A stretch of 64,000 bases of DNA from Nematostella vectensis. Lineage: Eukaryota > Cnidaria > Anthozoa > Actiniaria > Edwardsiidae. Shown here piece after piece: positions 24,280-38,987 of this stretch (the first letter of the stretch is position 1; every line of letters begins with the position of its first letter). Position numbers and translations under genes: made by a program. The stretch spans positions 12,624,856 through 12,688,855 of the forward strand of contig NC_064040.1 of NCBI RefSeq assembly GCF_932526225.1, read 5' to 3'. Under the pieces are notes generated by a model. The model worked only from the letters and a program-made list of their open reading frames with translations. It ran no database searches and was not told the origin of the DNA.

Positions 24280-27200
24280 GTAAATTATCTATTACTCTTC
24301 GCATTCACTTGTCATTCTATAACATCACCATGGCAGTACACCACTACGTAGTAGCATGACTTTATCAATTTAAAAAATGTTTTGATTGGGAGTATGTAAC
24401 AAAATATGTATGAAGTTGTATGCTTTAGTAAATATAACAGTTAATAAAAGAAATAATCAACGGTCTAAAAATTACATCCAGTCCAACATATTTTAACAGT
24501 TTGCTTAAAGTAAAAAACCGCAAAATCGAATGGGTTTGCGAGTGTTTGAGCGTCTTAATTTATGCTGATATAGAAAATAATACGTATAAATAAAAAACAC
24601 GTTCAAACATTACAAAATACAAATAACCATTCTCTCCTCCTAAGCAAGATCTTCAATCAGCTTTCTTGCAGAAACAGAGAAAAGGTTCACTTTCGATGTG
24701 TCGGAACGTAAAACTTGCGTTTTGTTCGGTTCCATTGTGTCTCTGAGTACTCTACATATGGCGTGACGTCACTAGATGCGCTTAAGTAGAAATTGCCCGA
24801 ATAACAAACACTAATACTAGAAAATATAACCAAATTGCAGTAAGCCTCGGCACAAATCTAAACAAGCCATCACCTGACACATCATAGGAATCGCTTGTTT
24901 AAAAATTTAAGCCGAAAAAACCCCAAAACCTATCTTTCGTCTTAATCGTAGGCAGTAGGCGTGACTACAAAAACATTTGCTTTTTGAGTAGTCTTTTCCT
25001 TAGCTAGAAAAAGCTACTTTAGCTAGAAAAAAAAAACAATAATTCATCAGTGTTGCTTAGTTCCATAACACAACGGTATCCTGATAAATGCAATTACTGT
25101 AATAGGAAAAGATGAATAATGTTGGAGTTTGCATGCGTTTTTTATACACTATAAGGAATGTTATAATTGATAACCGTTTCAACGGTTGGTCAAGCTTTTG
25201 AATTGAACTAAGGTGTATAAAAACAAATATCATTTCCTGTGATTTAAACATTTGCAAATAAGGATTACAAAGTGTACGACACCAAATAAAGTCAAGACAA
25301 TTAGTAATAGGAGAAATTAGGGATGCAACAGATCAGGTTAATTTAGTAATTATTAGAACAGCAAATTTGTAATGTTTGCGAGTAAAGCGTTTAACTGTTC
25401 TAAGCTTCCAAACTTTAAAAAAATATTTGCCGGGAGGTGAATACCCCTGAATGAAAATAATCAACTTTAGCTTTTAAAAATCTCAAAATTGAGAAGTGAC
25501 GCAAAAATAATGCTTTGCAATCTAGTCCATCCAAAAACCAAGCCTTTCCCGTTATCACGGACATTAATCTCGCCTTATTGCTTTCAGTACCTCAAGAACA
25601 GTTTCAGTATTCCCAGAGGAGTCTACAACAGCAGATATATGACCTCAACAAAACCTTGACGGTGAGCGCAGCGTCTTAGTGGCTTTCAGTAGCAGAATCC
25701 TGAAATTTAGCAATAGAAAATTGTGGCAGCGTGGAAAATAATTGTGAAATTTTATAAAATAAGGGAAAAAAATTGAGCTGGCGGCACATTTTAAGGGCTG
25801 TAGCATCTTCTTTGAAAGAAAGTAGTTCTCTTTGAGCTAATCTACTTAGCTACAATTCGATACAATTATAGACGTTTCACTATAAGAGTCACAAGAATAC
25901 CTCTTATTAACTCTTTTTTTAGATTGTGCAGTTCCAGAAAATATCAGTACCCCATCCCCCCAATGAGGGGATGGAGGTATGACCCCCCAACCCCCTGAAA
26001 AAAAATATTGTTATTGTTAAGGAAAAAGCGCATTTTACCCCCTCCCCTCTATAAATTCCTGGGCATTCGAACCCTCCAACCCCCCGGAATTTCCAATTCC
26101 CTCAATAAAAAGGGGGGGGGGAGATAAAGATTTTTTTAAACTACACATTCTACGGGAAAGTCATTTAATACCCTGAAGGGGGAGGGGAGGGGAAGATTTT
26201 AATCAGGTCCCCCCCCAACTTGCAACATTTTTCGGAATCCATCTATATGGCCGGTGCCAGAAAGTTTAACCTGCTAACTGATGTCACCTCTAGGCAAAGG
26301 AAGCGAACCTCCAAGGAGTGCTGGACAATACGATCAAGAAATTGTATGAGGCTCAAAACGAATTTAGGGCTGCAGATAAGAACATCAGTGAAGAAATCCA
26401 AGCATTGAGAAACAAGGACAACGAAACGAACGAAGCAATCGTTAGTCTACAAGCGAGTTTTACACGAGCCATCCAAGAAACAAGGGCAGGCTACGAAGCA
26501 AACGACACTACGATAACTAAAAGCTTGAATGAGCTGGGAACAAAACAACAAAATGATGTGACAGAACTTCAAAGCGCTTTAAATGATACAAAGACAGATG
26601 TTCAGGTCAATAGCGTAAAACACGAAAAAGATGTACTAGAACTTTGGAAGGAAACTAACAACACAAAGACAGATGTCCAGGCACACAAGGTCAAACACGA
26701 TAAGGATGTACTAGACCTGTGGACTGCGACTAACAACACAAAGACGGATGTCCAGGCACACAAGGTCAAGCACGACAAGGATGTACTAGAACTTTGGAAG
26801 GAAACTAACAACACAAAGACAGATGTCCAGGCACACAAGGTCAAACAGAACAAGGATGTGCTAGACCTGTGGACTGCGACTAACAACACAAAGGCAGATG
26901 TCCAGGCACAAAAAGTCAAACACGATAAGGATGTACTAGACCTGTGGACTGCGACTAACAATACAAAGACAGATGTCCAGGCACACAAAGTCAAACACGA
27001 GAAGGATGTACTAGACCTGTGGACTGCGACTAACAATACAAAGACGGATGTCCAGGAACACAAGGTCAAGCACGACAAGGATGTACTAGACTTGTGGACT
27101 GCGACTAACAATACAAAGACAGATGTCCAGGCACACAAGGTCAAACACGACAAGGATGTACTAGACCTGTGGACTGCGACTAATAACACAAAGACGGATG

Positions 27201-30200
27201 TCCAGGCACACAAGGTCAAGCACGACAAGGATGTACTAGACCTGTGGACTGCAACAAACAACACAAAGATAGATGTCCAGGCACACAAGGTCAAACAGAA
27301 CAAGGATGTGCTAGACCTGTGGACTGCGACTAACAACACAAAGACAGATGTCCAGGCACAAAAAGTCAAACACGATAAGGATGTACTAGACCTGTGGACT
27401 GCGACTAACAATACAAAGACAGATGTCCAGGCACACAAAGTCAAACACGAGAAGGATGTACTAGACCTGTGGACTGCGACTAACAATACAAAGACGGATG
27501 TCCAGGAACACAAGGTCAAGCACGACAAGGATGTACTAGACTTGTGGACTGCGACTAACAATACAAAGACAGATGTCCAGGCACACAAGGTCAAACACGA
27601 CAAGAATGTACTAGACCTGTGGACTGCGACTAATAACACAAAGACGGATGTCCAGGCACACAAGGTCAAGCACGACAAGGATGTACTAGACCTGTGGACT
27701 GCAACAAACAACACAAAGATAGATGTCCAGGCACACAAGGTCAAGCACGACCAGGATGTACTAGACCTGTGGACAGCAACAAACAACACAAAGATAGATG
27801 TCCAGGCACACAAGGTCAAGCACGACCAGGATGTACTAGACCTGTGGACTGCGACTAACAATACAAAGACAGATGTCCAGGCACACAAAGTCAAACACGA
27901 TAAGGATGTACTAGACCTGTGGACTGCGACTAACAATACAAAGACGGATGTCCAGGAACACAAGGTCAAGCACGACAAGGATGTACTAGACTTGTGGACT
28001 GCGACTAACAATACAAAGACAGATGTCCAGGCACACAAGGTCAAACACGACAAGAATGTACTAGACCTGTGGACTGCGACTAATAACACAAAGACGGATG
28101 TCCAGGCACACAAGGTCAAGCACGACAAGGATGTACTAGACCTGTGGACTGCAACAAACAACACAAAGATAGATGTCCAGGCACACAAGGTCAAGCACGA
28201 CCAGGATGTACTAGACCTGTGGACAGCAACAAACAACACAAAGATAGATGTCCAGGCACACAAGGTCAAGCACGACCAGGATGTACTAGACCTGTGGACT
28301 GCGACTAACAATACAAAGACAGATGTCCAGGCACACAAAGTCAAACACGATAAGGATGTACTAGACCTGTGGACTGCGACTAACAACACAAAGACGGATG
28401 TCCAGGCACACAAGGTCAAGCACGACAAGGATGTACTAGACCTGTGGACTGCGACTAACAATACAATGACAGATGTCCAGGCACACACGGTCAAACACGA
28501 CAAGGATGTACTAGACCTGTGGACTGCGACTAATAACACAAAGACAGATGTCCAGGCACACAAGGTCAAACACGACAAGGATGTACTAGACATGTGGACT
28601 GCGACTAACAACACAAAGACGGATGTCCAGGCACATAAGGTCAAGCACGACAAGGATGTACTAGAACTTTGGAAGGAAACTAACAACACAAAGACGGATG
28701 TCCAGGCACAAAAAGTCAAACACGATAAGGATGTACTAGACCTGTGGACTGCGACTAACAAGACAAAGACAGATGTCCAGGCACACAAAGTCAAGCACGA
28801 CAAGGACGTACTAGACCTGTGGACTGCGACTAACAATACAAAGACAGATGTCCAGGCACACAAGGTCAAACACGACAAGGATGTACTAGACCTGTGGACT
28901 GCGACTAATAACACAAAGACAGATGTCCAGGCACACAAGATGAAACACGACCAGGATGTACTAGACCTGTGGACTGCGACTAATAACACAAAGACAGATG
29001 TCCAGGCACACAAGGTCAAGCACGACCAGGATGTACTAGACCTGTGGACTGCAACAAACAACACAAAGATAGATGTCCAGGCACACAAGGTCAAGCACGA
29101 CCAGGATGTACTAGACCTGTGGACAGCAACAAACAACACAAAGATAGATGTCCAGGCACACAAGGTCAAGCACAACCAGGATGTACTAGACCTGTGGACT
29201 GCGACTAACAATACAAAGACAGATGTCCAGGCACACAAAGTCAAACACGATAAGGATGTACTAGACCTGTGGACTGCGACTAACAACACAAAGACGGATG
29301 TCCAGGCACACAAGGTCAAGCACGACAAGGATGTACTAGACCTGTGGACTGCGACTAACAATACAATGACAGATGTCCAGGCACACAAGGTCAAACACGA
29401 CAAGGATGTACTAGACCTGTGGACTGCGACTAATAACACAAAGACAGATGTCCAGGCACACAAGATGAAACACGACCAGGATGTACTAGACCTGTGGACT
29501 GCGACTAACAACACAAAGACGGATGTCCAGGCACATAAGGTCAAGCACGACAAGGATGTACTAGAACTTTGGAAGGAAACTAACAACACAAAGACGGATG
29601 TCCAGGCACAAAAAGTCAAACACGATAAGGATGTACTAGACCTGTGGACTGCGACTAACAACACAAAGACAGATGTCCAAGCACACAAAGTCAAGCACGA
29701 CAAGGATGTACTAGACCTGTGGACTGCGACTAACAATACAAAGACAGATGTCCAGGCACACAAGGTCAAACACGACAAGGATGTACTAGACCTGTGGACT
29801 GCGACTAATAACACAAAGACAGATGTCCAGGCACACAAGATGAAACACGACCAGGATGTACTAGACCTGTGGACTGCGACTAATAACACAAAGACAGATG
29901 TCCAGGCACACAAGGTCAAGCACGACCAGGATGTACTAGACCTGTGGACTGCAACAAACAACACAAAGATAGATGTCCAGGCACACAAGGTCAAGCACGA
30001 CCAGGATGTACTAGACCTGTGGACAGCAACAAACAACACAAAGATAGATGTCCAGGCACACAAGGTCAAGCACGACCAGGATGTACTAGACCTGTGGACT
30101 GCGACTAACAATACAAAGACAGATGTCCAGGCACACAAAGTCAAACACGATAAGGATGTACTAGACCTGTGGACTGCGACTAACAACACAAAGACGGATG

Positions 30201-33007
30201 TCCAGGCACACAAGGTCAAGCACGACAAGGATGTACTAGACCTGTGGACTGCGACTAACAATACAATGACAGATGTCAAGGCACACAAGGTCAAACACGA
30301 CAAGGATGTACTAGACCTGTGGACTGCGACTAATAACACAAAGACAGATGTCCAGGCACACAAGGTCAAGCACGACCAGGATGTATTATACCTGTGGACT
30401 GCAACTAATAACACAAAGACAGATGTCCAGGCACACAAGGTCAAACACGACAAGGATGTACTAGACCTGTGGACTGCGACTAACAACACAAAGACAGATG
30501 TCCAGGCACACAAGGTCAAACACGACAAGGATGTACTAGACCTGTGGACTGCGACTAACAACACAAAGACAGATGTCCAGGCACACAAGGTCAAACACGA
30601 CAAGGATGTACTAGACCTGTGGACTGCGACTAACAATACAAAGACAGCTGTCCAGGCACACAAAGTCAAACACTATGAGGATGTACTAGACCTGTGGACT
30701 GCGACTAACAACACAAAGACGGATGTCCAGGCACATAAGGTCAAGCACGACAAGGATGTACTAGAACTTTGGAAGGAAACTAACAACACAAAGACGGATG
30801 TCCAGGCACAAAAAGTCAAACACGATAAGGATGTACTAGACCTGTGGACTGCGACTAACAACACAAAGACAGATGTCCAGGCACACAAGGTCAAGCACGA
30901 CAAGGATGTACTAGACCTGTGGACTGCGACTAACAACACAAAGACCGATGTCCAGGCACACAAAGTCAAGCACGACAAGGATGTACTAGACCTATGGACT
31001 GCGACTAACAACACAAAGACAGATGTCCAGGCACACAAGATGAAACACGACCAGGATGTACTAGACCTGTGGACTGCGACTAACAACACAAAGACAGATG
31101 TCCAGGCACACAAGGTCAAACACGACAAGGATGTACTAGACCTATGGACTGCGACTAACAACACAAAGACAGATGTCCAGGCACACAAGGTCAAGCACGA
31201 CCAGGATGTATTATACCTGTGGACTGCGACTAACAACACAAAGACAGATGTCCAGGCACACAAGGTCAAGCACGACCAGGATGTATTATACCTGTGGACT
31301 GCGACTAATAACACAAAGACAGATGTCCAGGCACACAAGGTCAAACACGACAAGGATGTACTAGACCTGTGGACTGCGACTAACAACACAAAGACAGATG
31401 TCCAGGCACACAAGGTCAAACACGACAAGGATGTACTAGACCTGTGGACAGCAACTAACAACACAAAGACAGATGTCCAGGCACACAAAGCCAAGCACGA
31501 CCAGGATGTACTTGACCTGTGGACTGCGACTAACAACACAAAGACAGATGTCCAGGCACACAAGGTCAAGCACGACAAGGATGTACTTGACCTGTGGACT
31601 GCGACTAACAACACAAAGACAGATGTCCAGGCACACAAGGTCAAGCACGACCAGGATGTAACAGATTTGTGGGCTGCCATCAATAACACAAAGACAGATG
31701 TCCAGGCGCAAGTCGTCAAGCATGACCAAGATGTATCAAACTTGTGGATTACGACAAATTCCACCAAGTCAGATGTTGCAGAGTGCAAGTCGGAGGTGGG
31801 CTCCCTGTGGAGTACTCTGAACACGACGCGAGATGAGCTCAGTTCAGAGGTTGCGAGGGCAATACTACTCGACACGAAGGTACTTCAGACCATTTAAAAA
31901 GTTGGATTGAGTTTGTGTTTGTGACTTGCTCTTTCTCGGTTAAAGGTTTTTTGTATATTATTAGTAAGCATCAGCGATACTTTTTTTGTCTGCACTTTTC
32001 TAACAAATGGTTTTGGCACTTAGATGATTATGCTTTGTTGCGTTTTTCCAGATGTCCATATTGCTAAAATTACAGCTCTTGAAAATCGAAGATCGACGTA
32101 GATAAAAAGTTCTGTATTGTCTCTGAAAATATGCGAGTAAAAATGAGAATGTCATAGTGTCCCGACGATTTTCATCTTCTTCATAAAGTAATAAGCCTTG
32201 TTATCAGATGCCATGTGTATCATTGTTGATGATATAGCTTTTTTTAGATTGGTAATTGCATTTACGTCCATTGCTTTCGCAGTTGAACCAGACATCTTCT
32301 GAGTTACGTCTTGCTGATAACACGATAGAGGTGACAGTCTTAAACATCAACAGCACTTTGTCCGCAAAGGTGAAAATTGTGTACAAGTATCCTATATATT
32401 ATTTAATCTTTTGCATCAAGTGGTTGGATGCATACGTCTGGCTGATTGTCTTATTCATGTCGACCGCTGCCTACGTTTTTACCTTTTTTTCTTTTCTAAA
32501 AGATTGACGCGGTGTCCAAGATGGAGGGACCTATGGGACCTCGGGGGTACAACGGGTCACAAGGCCCCAAAGGAGACCAGGGCGTACAAGGTCCTGTTGG
32601 ACCTCAAGGGTACAATGGAACTCAAGGGTCTAAAGGTGACCAAGGTGTTGGCGACCTGTCAGCCTGTGTTTTTAAAATTGCCACGGGTATTGGTTCAATC
32701 GGAGTTGGCGCAAGTGCTTCTGTGTCAATAATGGAGGCTGCGGTATGTAAGAAATTTGCTTGTGTTCTGACTTCTTGAGTTTTGAATGGTGAAAGCTTGA
32801 CCATATCTGATGATTTTGTTTCAGGATAAAAGAATTTTTGTCGGCGGTTGCAGCACCAACTATGGTGATGTTGTCAGACAGACATATTCAGTTTCAGGTG
32901 GCATTAATAATTACGCATGCACGTGTATCGGGGACGCAAACCAAGGATTGGGCCCACCCCACGAGTGCTACCTCGCGTACACCGAATGCCCGAGGACGAC
33001 ACCTTGA
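23997..33007 (+). CDS. Gene B: giant type II membrane collagen-stalk protein
   Basis: Exons 23997-24279, 25588-25661, 26294-31879, 32283-32369, 32503-32742 and 32825-33007 join to 6453 bp, encoding 2150 residues. The start ATG precedes a short tail with KNPAY at residues 8-12. The helix lies near 58-85, then LGPGCTC. The extracellular part is a very long repeat stalk (1862 residues in one exon), a 29-residue linker, 13 collagen triplets and a 60-residue head. Intron phases (1,0,0,0,0) equal those of A and C. The 3' exons diverge clearly from A and C, while the 5' part is nearly the same as A. No promoter element was identified. A role as surface receptor or adhesion molecule is inferred. Confidence 0.85.
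25588..25661 (+). CDS. Gene B exon 2: coiled-coil start
   Basis: 74 bp between TTTCAG and GTGAGC; same protein as gene A exon 2, with one silent base change (TTC/TTT). Confidence 0.8.
26294..31879 (+). CDS. Gene B exon 3: stalk with about 69 repeats of 25 residues
   Basis: One open frame of 5586 bp (1862 codons) after acceptor CACCTCTAG. About 95 unique residues precede about 69 units of 75 bp from about 26587. Units vary at few sites: HDK/HDQ, TKTD/TKID, AHKV/AQKV/EHKV/AHKM, DLWTAT/ELWKET. Almost all have an NNT sequon, so up to about 69 N-glycans are possible. Variants recur at 450 and 900 bp, showing block amplification. Exactly 3600 bp (48 units) longer than gene A exon 3. The long minus-strand frames here are repeat shadows. 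Confidence 0.85.
32283..32369 (+). CDS. Gene B exon 4: linker
   Basis: Acceptor TTTCGCAG, donor GTGAAA; 29 residues (LNQTSSELRLADNTIEVTVL then NINSTLSAK) with three sequons. Related to exon 4 of A and C by position, phase and the ending NSTLSAK/NSSLSEK, and seven codons longer. Confidence 0.75.
32503..32742 (+). CDS. Gene B exon 5: short collagen segment
   Basis: Acceptor CTAAAAG, donor GTATGT, 80 codons. IDAVSKMEGP opens 13 Gly-X-Y triplets, ending GDQGVGDLSACVFKIAT. Fewer than half the triplets of A and C. The flanks (KMEGP and GVGDLS) are conserved. Confidence 0.82.
32825..33007 (+). CDS. Gene B exon 6: cysteine head and stop
   Basis: Acceptor TTTCAG; 60 residues plus TGA. DKRIFVGGCSTNYGDVV, ACTCIGD, HECYLAYTECPRTTP align with the A and C heads, keeping the cysteines and the ending YTECPRTTP. 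Confidence 0.82.
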   Translation, partial: DKRIFVGGCSTNYGDVVRQTYSVSGGINNYACTCIGDANQGLGPPHECYLAYTECPRTTP

Positions 33008-33659
33008 GATGAAGATTTAGCCAAATTACAGCTTCCTTTCCAATATAGAATGACACGCTTTTTTTCAATTGCCTGAAGTCTTTATTCTCTGTGACAAGAT
33101 GCTACACATATATTCGTAAGCCTCAAGAGGACTATAATTATACATAGCAACAATTGTCATTCTTTGTGCCAGTGGAACCTGCCATGTAACACCATGAAAT
33201 GTTAAACATCAAAAGTAAGTAACCTTTTAAGTAATCATCCAAGCAAGAACTAGGCACTTTCCCCATTGGATTTTTAATACTAAGCATAAAGACAGAATAT
33301 ATAGAATATTGTAAGAAATAATTACGTAAAGCTTTATTTGTATTGCTATTGGTTGCCTCTCTTTGACACCTTTATCACTTTAAGTAATTGTGGTTGTCTG
33401 GCGGCACAATAGTCTTGACGACATAGGAAACAAGCTTTGTTATATTCATATGTCCATACCTTTCTCCTGAGAAACAAGATAAGAAATCGACAGTCGGAAA
33501 ACAAGATAGAATAACAATAATAAAATCCAATTATTTAGAATTTGCAAACTGTACATTTGTTTTATCATGTTCAAAATAGTACAAAATAAAGATGTTAAAT
33601 TAATAATGAAGAACACTGATTTCATTATGATATTGTCACACTGGTTTTGCATACCATTA
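33008..33659. other. Gene B downstream region
   Basis: Probable 3' UTR and spacer; no further gene seen. I could not fix a polyadenylation site. Confidence 0.5.
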
Positions 33660-34095
33660 CTTGATTGGATGCTCTTGAATAAAGGGATTTTGATAAAAGT
33701 AAGGGATAAAATTAGTTGATCCCTCCCCTTTAGGAGTAACAAAACTGTTCATGCCCCCCCTTACGCTTCCCCCATAGTTTCGGTCCCCCCCTCTCCTCCC
33801 TAAAACCGAAGAAAGAAGGAGCAAAGTAAGGAACGGCAATGACGTGAGCAAGAGATTAGCTGAAAGCTGGACTAAAAGGGGAGGGGAAGGCATTGGATGA
33901 AAACATAAATTCAGAGAAAGTGAAGGCACTCATTTTCTCAAAGATGCGACTAACACCAGGTTGCAACCTGATAATGGTTGATGCTATAGATGACGTAAAT
34001 GAAGCAAAAAAGGCTTTAAGATCTTCTCCTTGCAAGAAAAGCGCAGCACGAGAAAAGAGAAAAGAAAGAGAGCAAGGAAGACAGCGAATCAGATA
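33660..34095 (-). repeat. Dispersed repeat, copy 2 (inverted)
   Basis: Inverted relative of 23078-23378. A plus-strand frame at 33893-34111 (72 residues, basic C-terminal part KKSAAREKRKEREQGRQR) lies across it and may be a piece of an element protein. A related GC-block fragment with CGCCCCCTCGGGATAATA occurs near 34300-34460. Confidence 0.68.
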
Positions 34096-35261
34096 TGATC
34101 GAGGATTTTAATTACGGAGAATGAGCGCTTATAGCAACATTAAAACGTTTTGTTAATAAGCACTTCATAGATATAATATAGCGGAAACCATTAAAAATGT
34201 ATATATACAGATAAAACGTGGCTCAATACGTATCCTGGACTCCGGAATTTTGCCAAATAACTGCCCCCAAAACAAGATAAGAAGTCTAATTTGACACTTT
34301 GTCAAATTATATAGTAGAGACAACACCCAAAGGAATCAGTGACCCCCCTTTTAAGATCAAAACACTTCGACGCCCCCCCCCCCCCCCCGTCCCCTTTAGA
34401 CCTCAAAAATTTCTCGAGGCCCCCCACAGTATCCCCACGCCCCCTCGGGATAATAGAGAGCTTAAAGTCCATATAACCTTTCAGAGTTGATAGACTTTGT
34501 CAATTCTTTATATTTTTATCTCCCAAATGGTATGTGGTTCGTATGGACCCTATAAAACACGCGTTCGCGTGAATAACTCAAATCTGTAATATTGAGGTAT
34601 TTTGGTCAACCTTCGGAAAAAAGGCCGTGAACTGAAAGGCCCGGGTCCATTCATTTGTGACGTAGAACGAGATGTCAACCAAATTACATGAGAAAACATG
34701 GTTCCCGTCTCCATGTCTTCTTAGTTATTGCTGAAGAACGTTGCGTGGTTACAATTTTTACCGTCATCTTTATATCTCAACCTGGTAGTCAAATGATTAT
34801 TTAACTTCAGTTTTTGAATTGTTTTTACATTGAGCGCGCGCGCTGCATTCGCAATCAAGAATGACGACATTCTCACGAGCGCGCGCTGTTTTTGAAACCT
34901 ACAACAAAACGATATTTTCTTTTTTCGCATACAATTCTCGACTTTAAACTATTCTTCGCTTCATTTTGGGTAGCATTGCAATAGAAAACACTTCGCCAAT
35001 ATTTTGTGGTATTGCCGTCTCTGAATTTTAACGGATTTAAGGCAAATACGTTGTTTCAGATTTTCCCGCCAAAACTTGGAATTATTCACTCGATTCAATC
35101 TCATTTCGCGCGGCCAGGAAAATTTTCAAAGATCTGTAGAAAATCCAAATTTCAATCAAATTCAATTCCCTTTTCAGAATTTTAAATTTTATATATGCTT
35201 TGTTTTGGCTAGATTGATATAACTGAAAGGTTTTAAAAACTTTAACCAGCTTTAACCAATC

Positions 35262-36523
<1,262 letters not shown>

Positions 36524-38139
36524 ACTTGCTTAAGCTCTCTAATAAATGAAATTTTCTTAAGCAGGATTCTTTTGCGTAAAACTTGCACCTACTTCAAATA
36601 GGCTCGGAGAAGCCATCTGTTGTTAACCGCAGTGGTTCATGGGTATAAAATAAATGGAAAAATAGGCGTAAATGAAAACATTGTCATGTTGTAGCGTTTT
36701 TTTTATGTTCCTGTTAATAATCACATGAAGTTTCCCGTACCAATTCTCTGTTTGGAATTCCACAGAAAAACCCAACTGGGTATTGGATCGTCCTGGCCCT
36801 ATGCGCGCTATGTTGTTGAAATGCGTTTCCTCGTTCAATCAATTCCTTCGATACAAGTTTTGCGTTTTGCGTTTACCTCAACAACCCATGCTACATGTGA
36901 TACTTGCGTTCAGTACAATCACATTCAACAGCAATCAACTATCAATCTTCAATCAATCATAATACTAAGCTATAACCAATGACCTTCTAATTTATACCCT
37001 AACTTTCATGCCCTTATAATAAATGCATAATACAGCGCTTTCTTTTATCTACCCAAAAACGGATAAATAGTCTCCTGCTACAATTTGGAGGCGTTCTTTA
37101 GGTAGGGAGCGTTATTACATCATTTGTGACCCTCCATGGGAAAACGTACACTATAGTTTTCCGTGCAAAGGCCCAAAATACACGCCTAACGCACGGAATT
37201 TCTTTCCGTGCCCACGTATTTTTTTTCCGTGCTTACGGAATTTCTTTCCGTGCCCACGGAATTTCTTTCCGTGCCCACGGAATTTCATTCCGTGCGCACA
37301 TCTTTAGTACTTTAAGCTCACACCTGCATTTGATTATCTTCGCACACCTTTAAAGCGTAGCGCACGGCTGTCGATCTGTTATAACGATCTATCGACTGTT
37401 TTGTATAAGAATTTTACCCAAACTGAATTTTTTGATCATCTAAAAAGCCATTATTAGTGTCCAATGACGCCGTGAATTATTCGGTAGAAAATTTAAAGAT
37501 GATAAAATCTTAGAAATGGATTGCCTTTGTCGTCTAAATTTCTCGTTAAGACGTTCAAAACACGAAATTATTTCTTTTTATCTGTCACTATACAAGAAAT
37601 ACTTTGCTTTATTGCCATTTCGATCTTGCATTCCCTATTTTGATGTTTCGAAGCAAGAATGCTCTTACTCAAAAAGTAAAGGCTGTATATTTCAGGTATA
37701 TCGCAATGTCGATTTTCGTGTCGCTGTGCAAACAATAAGACCTAGCGATCTATTTTATGTTTCCATGGCAACAAGTTTCATTCCATCAATAACATGAGAC
37801 CCAGATTAAATTTTTTTGTATACAATCCTTTGGGCACACAACCCAAATCAAAATGGATACCTACGACCAAGACTCCCAAGACAAAATCTACGAGAGATGT
37901 AAACAATATATAGATTTAGACACTGCCTAAAAGCGGAGCCGGCATTGAACACCTTCTGTGTTGACTGATTGAGGTATTTTTGGGGGATCTAGGATTCTGC
38001 TCTTTACTGAGATTTATTTATTGTACCAACCAAATGGATCCAGGTCTTACTCAATAATTTAAATTATGCAGTACATCAAAGTTAACAAACACAATTCCTG
38101 GTGTGAATATGGCTGTCAAAGTGTCAAGAGTCTAATGGT
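36524..38139. other. Intergenic, mostly unrecognised
   Basis: Holds a small 21-bp tandem repeat (37190-37300). Open frames are short and unsupported. Confidence 0.5.
37190..37300. repeat. 21-bp palindromic tandem repeat, about 5 copies
   Basis: Unit TTTCCGTGCCCACGGAATTTC; each unit is nearly self-complementary. Confidence 0.8.
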
Positions 38140-38514
38140 AAATTCTTATGTCCCATCATAGAAGTTCCATTATGAATATTTTTTTAAAATCAATACAATA
38201 CTCCGACAAGCTTTTCCCTTGTGCAGAATATGTCATGGATGTAACAGCATTCCAAAGATTTGAAATAATATATTTAGACTGTTTAGATGCCATACTGTAA
38301 TTTATATGTATTGATTTAGTGGCGATTCTCTCCTTCATTGGACCGAATATTCAGAAAAATGTCTGGAAATTAAAATCCAAAAATATATCTCCTTTCATGC
38401 ATTACATATTGGTGCACCCACCCTTTACCATTTAGTGGCCTTTTTGTTGGTGGCCTACACCAAAATGAATGCAATGAAGAAAAAACAGATTGATTTTGGA
38501 AGCAAATCCTAAAA

Positions 38515-38640
38515 AAATTCCTCAACCCAACATAAACCACTGACACTGTTTTGTGTTTGGCATAAGAGAAGTTTATTATAAAATCACTACAAACTGATAA
38601 ATGAAAAACTAAAATAATAATAATAAACCTCTCTGCCACC
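38515..38640 (-). repeat. Ngaro-like terminal repeat, right end (coding sense)
   Basis: 126 bp. A 34-bp spacer (38641-38674) separates it from the internal copy of the left end. Confidence 0.9.
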
Positions 38641-38674
38641 CTTCACACAAAGCCCAGGGTGGGAGGGCGGGAAA

Positions 38675-38828
38675 AATATGAGCTTGATATATAAACGTTG
38701 AAAAGAACAAAGAATTATAGCGTGAAGCTGTGAACGTGTGCTAGCAATCAAGACTAGAGATAACTGAAATACAATATGCTGGCTTGAGCAATTAATCCCT
38801 TTAAGCTAGGTGCCCAAAGGGGGGTAAA
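38675..38828 (-). repeat. Ngaro-like internal copy of the left end
   Basis: Same 154 bp as 42995-43148. Its last bases overlap the start of the 38826-38951 repeat. Confidence 0.9.
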
Positions 38829-38951
38829 TTCCTCAACCCAACATAAACCACTGACACTGTTTTGTGTTTGGCATAAGAGAAGTTTATTATAAAATCACTA
38901 CAAACTGTTAAATGAAAAACTAAAATAATAATAATAAACCTCTCTGCCACC
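38826..38951 (-). repeat. Ngaro-like internal copy of the right end
   Basis: 126 bp, one mismatch to 38515-38640 (GTTAA versus GATAA). Confidence 0.9.
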
Positions 38952-38987
38952 AAACCACCGGCCAAACAACAAAACAGTGCAGAAGGC

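Larger units (their letters stand above)
24039..32212 (+). repeat. Segmental duplication, 5' half of gene B (partner 1-4531)
   Basis: Partner of the first half of gene A. The length difference is dominated by 48 additional 75-bp units. Confidence 0.9.

Noticed and set aside
26602-31875. Minus-strand frames of 1355 and 400 residues (and 382 and 170 residues at 2536-4209)
   Set aside because: They are complementary readings of the 75-bp coding repeat. The plus strand has splice sites, collagen and paralogue agreement; these frames have none.
37853-37930. 25-codon frame starting MDTYDQDSQDK
   Set aside because: Too short, with no splice partner or homologue seen.
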